Origin: Ctenosaura bakeri
Taxonomy: Eukaryota; Chordata; Lepidosauria; Squamata; Iguanidae
DNA: 64,000 bases
NCBI GenBank assembly: GCA_948474755.1
Contig: CAOLHI010000256.1
Location: 682,001 to 746,000, forward strand
Direction of reading: 5' to 3'
Shown here: positions 42,960-54,325 of the stretch, piece after piece
Numbering within the stretch: position 1 is the stretch's first letter
How the letters are laid out: each line of letters begins with the position of its first letter
Translations under genes and position numbers: made by a program
Notes under the pieces: generated by a model
Databases searched by the model: none
Seen by the model: only the letters and a program-made list of their open reading frames with translations
Told to the model about the DNA's origin: nothing

Positions 42960-43210
42960 ACTTCTTTTCAGGTTCAAAGTGGTTTATAGTAACAACAATC
43001 TAGGCTAAAAATAACAATATACTAACATGGGGCCATAATACAGAAAACAGCCATGGAAAACCATACTGAAAGCACTATATATAGTCAACTAAAAGCCTTC
43101 TGAAAAAAAAATGGTATCAGAGCTATTGCTTTAGTTGGCTTCTGCAAAATGAATGTTCCAAAATATGGAACAACTGCTGAGAAGGCCCAATTTCTACCAT
43201 CAGAACTTGT
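42960..43210 (-). mobile_element. L2-like LINE 3' fragment
   Basis: 'caaagtggtttatagtaacaac', 'taaaagccttctgaaa' and 'aacaactgctgagaaggccc' match the 3' region of the same LINE type as the copy at 17085-18410 (which has 'cagctactgagaaact'). Noncoding. Confidence 0.5.
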
Positions 43211-44176
43211 TGTATAGACAGTAAGCTTTTCAGTCAGAACTTGGAAAAGTTTTTTTTTTCCAGAGGGGGAAGGAATACATATGCAGCTTCAAATTCACAA
43301 GTAATCTGACCCTGAAATTCTTACAACAACAAAAAAGAGAAAACTAGATCTGCTGAGAAGTGCCTTAAAAGTAATGGAGTGGGGTGGAAGGAAATAGAAG
43401 GACGCATTACATCTCTTTCAGTTCCTTAAAAAATGAATGAACAGAGTGCACTCTGAGCTCTGGAAATGAAAGGATATATTAATCTCTCCAGAATATATAA
43501 GGCTGCAATACTGTGGACGTTGACTAAGGAGTTAGTAGCACTTATTGCTGAGTGTATATGCAAAAGATTTCACGGCACATCAGATACTTTAATCAACAGC
43601 ACATTGACTAGGGGGAAACTCTATTCTTACTCATTGGTGGAACACAAGCTTTACATGTCGGAAATCTGGCAAAGTCTGACTCTGGTCATCTGCGGTGAAA
43701 AAAAAAAATCTCAGCTGCCAGGGTTAGGAAATCCCTCTTTTTTCCCCTCTGTGCTGAGAATCCTGGGAGGCATCAGTGTTATGCTAGATAATTTTAGGCT
43801 CTCCAGTAATGGTTTTACAGGACAGGCAATCATCAAATAGGAATCTGCACATCTTGGGGCTGTTACTTTTTGCTCTACAACTTCCAGACTTTCCCCAAAT
43901 GGCATGGCCCAAGCCTTGGTGGGTATAGGAGTCCCTCCTTCTCTTCCTCCGTCTGCTGAGCGCGGCCACCGGACTTATGCTCCAAAGTCCAGCCTTGATG
44001 GCACAACTAAGGTCCATTCAAGAGGGAAGAGTCAGTTACAGCAAGGTGGGTCTGTGGTCCTCCAGGTGTCAATGGGACTGCCACACCCATCAGGTCTAGC
44101 CAAAGGGGAGAAGAAATAGTAGCTGAAGTCCACCGTATTGGGCCTCGCCTAGATGAACCAACAAAGGGCAGACTCT

Positions 44177-44352
44177 GGTAATTTCCGCACTAGATTGTTA
44201 AAGTGCTGTTATTCCACTTTCCTATGGAATCCTGGGGTTTGCAGTTTAGGGAGGGGCCTGAGGCCTAAACTCCCTAAACTGCAAACCCCAGGATTCCATA
44301 GGATGTTGAAAGTGGAATAATAGCACTATAACAGTCTGGTGCGGAACTGGCC
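44177..44352. mobile_element. Palindromic MITE, full copy
   Basis: Starts GGTAATTTCCGCACTAGATT and ends …GTGCGGAACTGGCC. The two arms are near-perfect complements around a short loop (ggcctgaggcc). Flanks do not show a clear 3-bp duplication. It lies about 440 bp downstream, in transcript terms, of the proposed TMEM219 exon 1 donor. Confidence 0.8.
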
Positions 44353-44545
44353 CAGGGTGGAAAGCAGGATCACACTCTGATTTTACTTCAGGGTTTTATG
44401 AAGATAAAGCCTGATAATTTCGTTCCAGGGTTTCCAGACTGAAAACTGAAGAGGGATCCTGTGCCCTTAACAGAAGAGGGAAGGGACTTCAGTAGCTGTT
44501 GCTTCTCACCCAAGCAACACCTGCTGAAATTCCCTCTTCAACACA

Positions 44546-44589
44546 ATATTATATTATATATTATATTATATTATTATTATATTATATTA
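44546..44589. repeat. (ATATT)n-like AT-rich microsatellite
   Basis: Irregular ATATT/ATT units over about 44 bases. Confidence 0.8.
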
Positions 44590-44792
44590 GGAGCACACTC
44601 CGGTTTTCAAGTTGGCAGCCCCTATTCTGGTGCTTAAAAACTGACCTGTATTTGAACAATGGGGTCTATGTGGGGAAAGGAAGATTACAGTGGGCGTTAA
44701 AAAAGGCGGATTATGAGCAAGGGGAGCAGCAGGGGTGTGGGAGAAACTCCGGTACGGTCGGCAGCAAGAAAGGAGAAACAAGTTCAACTTAC

Positions 44793-45165
44793 CTCCGTCC
44801 TGCTGTTGCCTCAAGTTTGCAGCTTTTCCCCTTTAACGCCGTTTTCCAGGATCGAGGCTACTGTCCCTTTAAATGGTAGCTGCCCCCCTCCATTTCTCTA
44901 TTTTTCATGATGATGAGGTGGCTCTACCGTTGCGCACGCGCCAACTACCCTCTCCCGCCAGTCTTTGTTGGAAGAGGCGCTTTAGAGTGACGCACATAGA
45001 TTCGTCGTCCGCACGTAGCTATTGCGCACGCGCTCCCATGCTGGCGGGTTTCCTTATATGGAAAGCAGGTCGTCCCACTCTCTGGCAAGTTGGCACTTAA
45101 CGAGTTAAGTGTATGTGTTGAGCGAGATGGGTTGGTCGCGTGCCTTCCCGCCTAACGGCTCCGTA
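44793..45165 (-). promoter_or_regulatory. TMEM219: CpG promoter with noncoding exon 1, probably TMEM219
   Basis: A local CpG cluster holds two NRF1-like TGCGCACGCG sites (about 44932-44941 and 45022-45031). At its left edge, on the minus strand, a perfect donor (GACGGAG|GTAAGT, GT at 44791-44792) would end an exon at 44793. The nearest minus-strand acceptor of a recognised host gene is that of TMEM219 exon 2 at 32239-32240; the Harbinger-type gene is the alternative partner. No coding sequence is seen in the exon. Confidence 0.5.
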
Positions 45166-45539
45166 GGATCATAGAGAAAATCTTTCGAGAAGCAAGGAGC
45201 TACCTCTTCTTGAAGTCTTGGAAGCCATTTTATTTGTGGGCAAAAGTATTCCTTTGAGGATACCCGGTTTAACATTGAAAATGGTTCGAGATAACTGTGA
45301 ACTATTACAAAATGTTCCTCTGTTGAAGTGCAAAGTTCACAGAATCACACTGCACATTAACAATTTTCTCCGAATTCCTGATTTATTTATTTTTACCTTC
45401 TCCTGTGCTCCCTTTCCCATCTTCCTCTCATAGCCTTTATTGCTTTAAAATAACTGATTTTTGTGGCAGCCCCTTGCCTTTGAGACAAGGATCCTCAGAA
45501 CAACAGTTTTGTAATAAAGGACCCAGCTACACATTGTTG

Positions 45540-45722
45540 CCGTAGTGTGCCTTCGAGCCATTTCCCACTTACAGCAACTCTATCACAGCTTTCTTCAAGG
45601 GCTGAGTGTGTGTGATGCACCCATGGTCACCCAGGGGTTTCCATGGCAGAGTGGGGAATCAAACCCTGTCTCCAGAGTTGTAGTCCAGCGCTAAAATCAC
45701 TGCACTAGGCTGGCTCTCTACA
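45540..45722 (-). mobile_element. Sauria-type tRNA-derived SINE
   Basis: Plus-strand 'gtgtgccttcgagccatttcccacttacagc' is the BovB-like tail in reverse, and 'cacccaggggtttccatggcagagtggggaatcaaaccctgtctccagagtt' is the tRNA-derived part with box B in reverse. It lies between the TMEM219 promoter region and the NUFIP2-like gene. Confidence 0.75.
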
Positions 45723-46415
45723 GCACGTGACAATTATTTAAGTATCTACTTGAAAATATCCCATTAATTTGAATAGTTTCACTCCCTGAAAAAATGTTCA
45801 GTCATCCCTTACTGCTGTCTTTTCTGTAAAGTAGACCCACAAGAAGCCAATCTGCCATAGGACATAACAGACTACTTTCCTCTGGCAGTCCAAACGAATG
45901 GCGGTAGGAGCAGTACATAGTCTTATTAACAGAGCAATTCAAACACAGTTCATACTGTGATATTCGATAAGCATGTGTTTGGGTGTTGTCTCAAGAAACC
46001 TCCGTCATACACTAGCATCATTCAAGTGCTGCTACAACAATTGACAAATAGGCTTTTAAGTAGATGGCAAACTGTGTTTTTTGAAGATTAGAGGCTTTAT
46101 AAAAGTTTTAAAAAGAGGATCCCATTAATCAGCATTTAAACAGACCACTGCTCCAAATCAACCCTGCATCCTAAAAGAGGCATGGAAGGAAATCAGTAAA
46201 GAAGTCTCCCCTCACGATGTCAGGAGACAACACCACAAATATTTCATTTCTGTTAAGGTGTCCTGGTTTTCAAAGTACCTCTTCAGCACCAGTGGCATCA
46301 CCACCACCAATCATTGTGTTGTTAATAAAGTTTGTCATTCATCTCTGTGTTGTGCTGAGCAAGAATCGGACACTGACAATGAGAAAAGTGAATTTAAATA
46401 AATTCTTTTTTTGCC

Positions 46416-46421
46416 TTTATT
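46416..46421 (-). promoter_or_regulatory. Candidate polyadenylation signal of the NUFIP2-like gene
   Basis: AATAAA on the minus strand about 270 bases after the stop codon at 46690. Confidence 0.5.
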
Positions 46422-46689
46422 TTCAGGGGAATCCAGAGAAATTAAAAATCATGTGAAGAAATTAAAAACCAGAGCATTGAATCAGTGGGAAAGGGGGGAT
46501 GAGACATCAGCCCCACCCAGGACAATTTGGGCTACAACAGCAGAGGGAGGGAGGTAGGCAGGTGGCGTAGCTTCCCCTTTCAAGATGCCTGGGCTTCTCC
46601 GGTCTTCAAGGGGGGTGGGGTGGGCGCCTTGCCTCTCCCCATGTGCCCCCCTCATATCTTAGCGGTGTTTCCCCTGGGTATTCTTGGAG

Positions 46690-49600
46690 TTAACCCTTTC
46701 CATCCAAGGTATCCGTGTAGACCATCACTCTGCTAGGAGCTAGAGGAAAAATGGAACACAGATGGTGATGCTGAAATGAACAAACATCTTAATGACAGAT
46801 GTGTCATAGATACATACAAGCCAGACTGCAGGTTTTCTTCAGGACTCATTCTCCTATTGTATTAAAGTGATAGTGAAACAATAGCCACCTAGCAATCTGC
46901 ACTGATACACACAGTTATCCTGTGAATGGACTGAACTATCAAGGGGCAGACCCACATCCAAAATCAGCTGCTGATTACAGCAGCTATCCCTGTGTGCCCC
47001 CGGTTCATTCAGTATAGTTTTAAATCTCCTCAAACTCCAGAAAACCAATCAGCCCAGTTACTTAAAAGCATTTGTCTAGCTGCTCTAGATTCCCTGGCTA
47101 CTGCTGCAGTTAGCAAGCCCTGGGCTGGATGGTGCTGACAAATGGCTGTTAGGTGTCACTGTCATGGGTGTCTGCCAGATTTATGTTCTCTGGTTAAAAG
47201 TGTTTTACAAACACAATGTGATCCTTTGACTGGATGGTCAGGCTCTCGCATACAATCAGCATCATGCAGCAATTAAAGCTTCAAAATTATGAATATGCTC
47301 AAGCACAGCTAGAGCACTGTTCTTGAAAAAAGCCAAAGGAAGATTTCATGTTAAAATGGGAATTCACTGTGTCTTAACTTTTGAAAACAATTTTCTTTTC
47401 AAAATACTGTGTTTGATAAGAGTATTTGTGTTCACGCATCAATGGGCTATATGGCAAGAAACTGACCAACGCATTGAGAAAATTAAGTTCCTAAAGCAAG
47501 CAGGTGAAGACTGGAACAATCTTCATTGGACTTGACTATTACTCCACTGTGGCACAGTATCCCAGCTATTGTTTTTGAGGCAAAAATTAAGAAAAATACA
47601 CACTCTTGACCCTTGGAGTGACATCTCCTTCCTAAGATATCCAAATACTGCTCCAATTCATTTCTTACAACCTTCCAATTCACAAAACTGTACTCTCTAG
47701 CAAACCATGACTACTTTTAACTGAAGCTGTAAAGGCTATTACTCGGCTACAACCCCATCTAAAATCACATTTTGGTAGTCACAGATTCAACGTCTGGGAT
47801 ATGCAGTCAAGATACAGGTGGCTTTGCACAAAATATCAAGCTAACTGGGGCAGACAGTACTAGGCTATCTGTGTCACTCATCTTACAGGTGTAAGCTTAA
47901 TTGATCTAGGATTCTAAAGGAAGTTCCTTACATTACTCACCTTGATTGTGTAGTTCCCATATATGACTCCACTCTATATTAGGAGGAAAGAAAAATGGGA
48001 AAGTTAGAAGCCATATACTGCCTTACCATATTGCTAAATAAGATTTAGTGTCTCTAAGCCCTCTGATGTAGTTCAAGCAGCTCACTACAATAGTAAGAAT
48101 GTTCTCTGTTTTAACCATATTCAGAAACTTTGGTTACCAAATGCATGCACCCATCCCTAGGCATTATAGGGAGTACGGTGTCCAAATTTTGCCTCAAAGC
48201 ACTGAAGTTAATTTGCAGGCAATACTTGAATCATTCGGAGTAGAAGGAGGGGCACTTTATGAAAATCTGGAAATTCCACTCAATTCCCTCCAACTTTAGT
48301 TAAATCATATCTTCCTTTTAGCATTTTCAAAGTCATTACAAAGTCTAGGAGGCAGGCTTCCTTTGACACCTACCTAGTAATTCATGCATTGATCTAGGAA
48401 AAGGAATGGCAAATTATAGAGGTTCAAGGTCGGATGTATTTTATTTAGTAAGCAGTGAAAAGCTGAGGAAAATAAATCCTATATTCACAATACCTGCCCT
48501 TTACTTCGCCACCAAACAGCCTGTATATCTTTCTGCTGGCTGTTTGCTGTAATAAATGAAGTGAATGAATGTATATCTCAAACCCCACCCCTTCCATACA
48601 CTTCAGAAGGCTTTCCCCACATCCTGAAACATTCCCTCACCATCACCACACATATCCCTAATCTTTCAAATGAAAGGTTTCCTCATCTCCTTCAACATCC
48701 CCTTACTATATTCAGCCAAATATGCAACAGCTCACACTCCTTGATATGCACCTCAGTTCTGGCCCTCTCCACTCAAAGGCCTGGATTTCTTCCACTATCT
48801 TACCTTCCAAATGATAATTTCTTGCAGCCTGCCAATCACCAGCTTCCATTTTTTCCCAGCATGCTCCAGCATCTGCCTCTTCTTCCTCCTTGTCTGATGC
48901 TGTCCCACCACCCCCTCCATGCCCAGCTCCTGGCTCATTGATGAAGGAGAGGCCCCATTCATTTTGAAAGATGGCTCCCAGATGCTGTTGCCGACTGTTG
49001 TCAGTGGGTGGAGAACTGCTTGGGGGTGGTGCCAAGACACAGTTGGGGAGGCTATTCGTGGTACGGACGGCTGAAGCAGGAACATGGCAGGCTTTCCCTG
49101 GCTGATCCAAGTTCTCTTTCAGCTTGCTGGCATATGAGATCTTGGGGATGATGCGGGCACTGCTGCTATCAACCGGGAAAGCGGGCAGAGGCCTGAAGAG
49201 AGACCATGTTTCTTTCCCAGACTCTTCGGTGGTTGCGCCAGTGGCATTAGATGCCACAGCAGGCTTCTCGCTTGCTTTGACAGTGCTGCTTCGTTCCGAC
49301 TCAGGAGACGAGGATGGAGAGGGCGGGTCAGAGTACCCCCGGCGGCGATGCTGCCATCGCCCATTGGAAAGGCCCTCTGGGGCACAGTGGTGGTGGCCAT
49401 TGGTGCTGGGCCCCCATTCTTTGCGTTCTGAGGGGCTCCCTCGGTAGGTCTTGCGGTAGGCAGTATGGAAGGGCCGGCCATGATAGAAGTGAGGAGGGTA
49501 GCGGCGTGGATGATGAGGAACTGGAGGGTCCCGTTCAGATAACTGGAGATTGCGGATGTTAAGGCTGTTGGAAGGACTCAGGGGAACGCTGGGCTCATCT

Positions 49601-52276
49601 GCTATCTCAGCAGGGGTGGTATAGCCATTTGACTCCCACGAACCTGAAGGAGAAGGAGAGCAGGAGTGATGATAAGGTCTGGATTAGTCAAATATTGCAG
49701 AATATTGAGTCACAGACACACACCCCGACTTATCTCTTGAGAGAAACCCATGCCTCCTGCCCATCTCTCCTTCATCCTCCCATTACTGATATAAAAGCAG
49801 GGGCCCAATTTTTATTTTTTTACTTTTTCAGCTTGTCCTAACTGTGTCAAGCACCATTTTTACTGACTGCATCAGCACTACTCAAAGTGGTGCCAGTTCC
49901 TGAGTCATTGGCCTTTTGGCCCCTGGTGAGTTGCCAGTTAAGAAACAATTGTAGGCAATGAGCACAAATATGTTTCGTCCTGCACATCAGATAGGCCAAG
50001 AAGCACTGAACTGTATCACGACCACTCTGTCAGCTCATGTATGTCTGATTTTATGATTTATCCCTTCCCATGCGTAACTATAATGAAATATGGCAGGCTA
50101 TTCAACTAGCATTTGGAGATTTGGTAAGCTGACTGAGAAAATGCCAGGCGCCAAGTCATCTGGACAGCTAAACATTTCATGCCTTGGCTACTGCTTTTCT
50201 GTGGAATGCAGAATCTTTTCCTTCGCCTTGGGACTGACAGGCCATATACACAGAAAGAGCAAAGGATCCTGGTGATACAAGAACTTCAAGCTAGAGACAT
50301 GTGTTGGGCAGGAAAAATTCAGCATCTCAAGTCTTTCTTCTAAAATTTCCTGTAAATTGGAAACACCTTTATACAGCCAACTTTTAACCTCCAAAACAGT
50401 GATCCAACAGTGGATTTCCTTTACACAGAAAAGGGTTTGGGGGCACTGCAGGAATTCCCCTTCTGTGAACTGACAGCTAAAATCTAAAATCTGAAATAGT
50501 ACTTCTGAAACTGTTTTAATCTTCCTGCTTTTTTGCTATTTAGCCAGTTCTTCTAAATAATCAAAAGAAGTTACTATTCTACTCCCCTCTCCCACTTTAC
50601 TAACTGCTTGGTGAGAAGTTAACAGGCCTTTGTTTACACAATGGCTTCAAAACAGAGGGAGCCTGCTGCTCTGTGGCCACAGAAATTCAGGCAGTTAGTA
50701 TCTTGCTAAGCAACTAGTTAAAAAAAATAGACTTTCTGTCAACAGGCTAGTGGAGGAAATATAAATCTCCCTCCTTCACAGCCACAACAGAAACTAAGTG
50801 GACTAGTGAAGGACTAGAGGTATCTGTCATTCCTTTGCCAGCCCACTCACTTTTTCACATGAAACTTCTGGTTGCTCTTGGCTACCAAATGAATTGTTAA
50901 ATACAAGGCTGTTTTAGTCTTATAACATTCTGTCTCTATGTTCTTAAGCTTCTCTGAAAAGAGATAGGGAAGGAAAAACAGAAATGCTTAAGACAAATAC
51001 CCAAATGTAAGAGACTCCAACCCAGGACTTAAATCTCATTACTCTAGGACTGTTGATCTTTTTCAAAAATCCCAGAAATTCTGGACCCAGGGGTCCTTCC
51101 TGTAAAAACTGCAAGCCTAACCTTGCCACTCAGAGAATCTGAAGTTATAATTTCCCCAGTTCTTTTAATTCATTAGCTTAACTGCACAGCTAAATAAATT
51201 TTATACATTTCCACAAGCATGATAGAAAGAGAAAATTTATCTGGTAAAGAAACAAGAATGGCAGACAATCACATCTTCTTGCACACTTTTTCAACAAACA
51301 GGACTGAGTGACTCTAATGACTACAGTGTGGAATTCAGGATTCTGAGGGGGAATGTATCTCTCCCTGCACTGAGCTACAACCACTCTGGGACAGAAACAC
51401 ACACAGACACCATAACAGAAGAAGGGGAAAGCCCCAATTCAGTGTAACACACCTTCTCTGGAGACCTGGCTTGGCCTGTAGCCCAGCTCTGCTCCACCCC
51501 CTGCATGACAGAAAGAAGGTTTTATTTGCAGCAATTACAGATAAAAGGACAGCTTGCATTTAGAAGCATGTTGCAAAACAGGAGCCACTGAATGGGTAAG
51601 TGAATAGGGGCCATCCTGGTGAGAAGAGGAAACCAGTGCAGACTACTACATTGAGAATGATCCAATATTGTGTGGAGAGATGTGGCAGCTGGCGTACATG
51701 TGTATGTGCCCTCAAGTCACCTCTGACTTATGATGACCTCATGAAATTCACAGGGTTTTCTTAGGAAAGGAATACTCAAGAGGTGGTTTTGCCAGTTCCT
51801 TCCTTTGAAATAAAGCTGGTAGTTTATTTTCCCAATATGGTTTGTATGGAGGGGGAAAAATTTTGTTGGGAGGATGAGGATGAGGTTTCAGGACTACAAA
51901 CCTAGCTGAAGCTATATGGTTGAGGTAAGAATGCACTCTAGTGGTGGGGAGAGCACATCCAGCAGGTTCTTGAGACTAAAAGGATACTGGATGCACTTAA
52001 GAACTTTGGAGGGAGGGATAGGAATGAGTAAAGGACAGCTTCACTTTGCATGTGAAGCAAACCTGAGAACTTAAAAATGCACAGACTTCAGATGGGTGGG
52101 ATTGCTGAGATTTTCCCAGCCCTAAAGTAGGCCCTACCAGTCTCACGGGCACATTCAAACTTACCTGCGCGGATGCGGTTGCTGAGGTTGTGACACTTCT
52201 CTTTCTTTCCTCCCAGGAGATGCAGCTCCTCTTCTGGGTTGCGATTCTCGTCCATGCCCAGTTCCTCCTTCTGCAT
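46690..52276 (-). CDS. NUFIP2-like protein, complete four-exon gene
   Basis: Four coding exons join in frame on the minus strand: 52165-52276 (first in-frame ATG after a stop, GAGGCC Kozak), 48804-49643, 47941-47973 and 46690-46739, all GT-AG, 344 codons plus TAA. Blocks shared with NUFIP2 (82-FIP, an FMRP- and Roquin-interacting RNA-binding protein of stress granules) are, in order: GYTTP (44-48), W-S-L-F-x-P then FPVDSSSARI (184-202), PKISYASKLKEN (204-215), IFQNEWGLSFINEP (262-275), AARNYH near 312, SHIWELHNQ (320-328), and a C-terminus PSRVMVYTDTLD where human NUFIP2 has PKRIITYNEAMD. It is half the length of human NUFIP2 (695) and lacks the His/Gln-rich N-terminus; a glycine/glutamate-rich linker follows 275. 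So it is a paralogue rather than NUFIP2 itself. Function is inferred only from the family. The missing N-terminal half, if any, could be on another unseen exon. Confidence 0.86.
49644..52164 (-). other. Intron 1 (coding) of the NUFIP2-like gene
   Basis: 2.5 kb between a donor at 52163-52164 (GCGCAG|GTAAGT) and an acceptor at 49644-49645 (TTCTCCTTCAG). It contains a Sauria SINE tail fragment at about 51688-51803 and otherwise AT-rich sequence. Confidence 0.7.
51688..51803 (-). mobile_element. Sauria-type SINE fragment
   Basis: 'gtgccctcaagtcacctctgacttatgatgacctcatgaaattcacagggttttcttagg' is the BovB-like tail in reverse; the tRNA-related head is missing. Confidence 0.7.
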
Positions 52277-52779
52277 GGCCTCTGGATGGCCCGGGATATA
52301 GGTTGGCAGCAGGAGTGGAGGCTCAACGATGCAAAACGCCTTGCTTAATACCAGTGATCTGACAACCGCTGTACCCCAACCCTCCTTCTGAGAAGACGAC
52401 ACTGGCTTCCAAGGGGCTACTTTCTTTCAGCCCTACAAACTAGCGGCTCTTCCTGAAAGTCACAGGCTGAGACCTCCTCAATGATTCTACGATTCTGACA
52501 CAGAAACGTGCCTCAATTGCAGAGATTTCTCTAAGACCTCAGACTCCCTCAGAGCGCGACCACAGTTTGCAACATGAAACAGGATCTCCTGATATTTGTA
52601 ACCTGAACTCGTCTTCTGTTGCTGCTTTAAGTTTCCTTGCTCTAAACTAATCTCAGGTCAAATGCCTTCTACAAGTGCCTGTGCAAAGCTTAATTTTTTT
52701 AAAACAGAAAAAGTTGCCTTCTAATCTCTCTCTCTTTTTTTTAGTAGTCTCTACGCCCTACGACTTTGCTTTTCCCCGT

Positions 52780-53575
52780 TAGTCAGCACCGTGCCGTCAT
52801 CCCCCCACTGCTCCCTCCCCGCCACTACAGCAGAAAACTTCCTTCCTTTTCTACAAATAACGCCTCTTTGCCTCCACAAAAAGCGTCTTTTCTCCACTAG
52901 GAACCTTCCTGAGGGGGGCTCTCTGGGATGCCTCTTTAGAGCTGGAAAACGAGCACGAACTCGATTCTAACACGCTTCTCCTTCGGAAAGGGGGGGGGTC
53001 GCAAACTTGCCCTTCACTCTTTCCGGATCTCAACCCGGTGCCTCAGACGGAGACTTTCTCAGAGCAGAGCCAAGGCCCCTAATCCCAGATGGCTTCCCCT
53101 CTCCTCCGAATACAACCAGGAACCGCCACCTAAAAAAAAAAAAACTCTCCCTCCCAGGGAAGGCCCTGAACCGGGACACCCTTTCGCCTCCTCGCCCAGG
53201 CCCAAGCGCCCCCTTCGCCTCTGGCCGGCCGCCCCCGCCCCAACCTCCGACGCGCCCCGCCCGCCCGCGCTCGACTCGCTCGCCGCCCCGCCTGCCTTCA
53301 CCTTCCTCAGGCCCGGGCGATTTCCCCCCAGCCCGCCCGGCACATTCACCCAGCCAGCCTATACCCCCGCCACGTGACCGGTTTCCCCCTTTGGCCTCCG
53401 CCGGTCATGTGACCGCCCGAGCGCCGCCGCTTCCGGGAGGGAGCGCGAGCGGGCGAGACCCAGCCCCGGGATCATGTGATCCTCCCCGGGTCACGTGGCG
53501 CGAGGGACCGTTAGCCGCGCCCGGTTTGTCTGTTGAGCTGGGGTCGTCGCCCTTTTTTGTTTGGCCGGCGTGATG
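52780..53575 (-). promoter_or_regulatory. CpG-island promoter of the NUFIP2-like gene with E-box cluster
   Basis: Dense CpG from about 53170 to 53575. Four E-boxes of the TCAYGTGR type lie within 127 bp: CACGTG 53371-53376, CATGTG 53406-53411, CATGTG 53473-53478, CACGTG 53492-53497. An ETS-like CTTCCGG is at 53430-53436. A minus-strand donor (GAGGAAG|GTGAAG, GT at 53300-53301) could end a noncoding first exon at 53302, to be joined to an acceptor upstream of the ATG at 52276, for example TTCTCAG at about 52388. The donor is weak, so the exon structure of the leader is uncertain. Confidence 0.6.
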
Positions 53576-53578
53576 TCT

Positions 53579-53758
53579 GGCCATTTCCGCACTAGCCTGT
53601 TATAGCGCGACGATTCCACTTTCAACCTCCTCTGGAATCCTGGGGTTTGCAGTTCCGGGAGGGGCCGTTCGGCCCCTCCCGGAACTGCAAACCCCAGGAT
53701 TCCAGAGGAGGTTGAAAGTGGAATCGTCGCGCTATAACACACTAGTGCGGAAACGGCC
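53579..53758. mobile_element. Palindromic MITE, full copy with TSD
   Basis: GGCCATTTCCGCACTAGCCT at the left and its complement (…GTGCGGAAACGGCC) at the right; the arms are nearly perfect complements to the centre (gaggggccgttcggcccctc). TCT is duplicated at 53576-53578 and 53759-53761. It is inserted just upstream of the CpG island at 52.8-53.6 kb. Confidence 0.9.
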
Positions 53759-54034
53759 TCTGTTTCTATTCCTATTTCTATATCCCGTATGGAACCATTT
53801 CTGTTTCTTCATCCCATAGGGGACCCTGCGGGCCCATGGAAATCAATGAGAGCTGAGTTAGACCTGACTCACGCCTCATTGATTTTAATGACTTGTATTT
53901 CAAGGGTGGGAAGAAGGAATATTTAATTCTACCTGTACATTTCCGAGGCGCTTTTGGTGGATAACAATAACAGTGGCAACAGCTAGGTGTTCTCCACACG
54001 TATGCACAACATGATAGAGCTGAAATAAAGCTTA

Positions 54035-54124
54035 CACCATTTCCGCACTAGACTGCTATAGTGCTATTATTCCACTTTCAAGATCCTGTGGAATCCTGGG
54101 ATTGGCAGTTTAGGGAGGGGACGT
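54035..54124. mobile_element. Palindromic MITE, half copy
   Basis: ACCATTTCCGCACTAGACTG, then the family interior to 'agtttagggaggggacg'. No second arm. Confidence 0.7.
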
Positions 54125-54325
54125 TGAGGCCTGTTGGGGGAAGCAGGTTTGGATTTTTGTGTGAAGACTGACGTCCATCTCGTTCTGTATCTCGAAAAAC
54201 ATTGCTAGGGTCAGCCTTTGGGAGTATTGTTTTGCACCAAATCCATCAATGAGTAGATCTTCAGGTTGTAACGAGGAGATGCGATGAACCTAGAATTTGA
54301 CTATCTCAGTGTTCTGTATAACTAA

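Larger units (their letters stand above)
32239..44792 (-). other. TMEM219: Presumed TMEM219 intron 1 with nested elements
   Basis: If the exon ending at 44793 belongs to TMEM219, this is a 12.5-kb intron. It holds a minimal MITE (32532-32560), a TA-flanked DNA element (32788-33193), the Harbinger-type gene (36464-37819), a half MITE (40511-40598), an L2-like LINE 3' fragment (about 42960-43210) and a full MITE (44177-44352). 33200-36300 and 37850-40500 otherwise contain AT-rich sequence without recognised genes. Confidence 0.45.

Noticed and set aside
48561..48941. 126-codon plus-strand frame rich in proline, leucine and histidine
   Set aside because: Overlaps exon 2 and intron 2 of the NUFIP2-like gene in antisense; explained by that exon.
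52277..52402. N-terminal extension of the NUFIP2-like protein upstream of Met at 52276
   Set aside because: The frame is open up to a TGA near 52436 but contains no ATG, and candidate acceptors interrupt it; so the first ATG was used.
53007..53573. 188-codon proline/arginine-rich plus-strand frame
   Set aside because: Lies in the CpG island at the NUFIP2-like promoter; low complexity and no homology.
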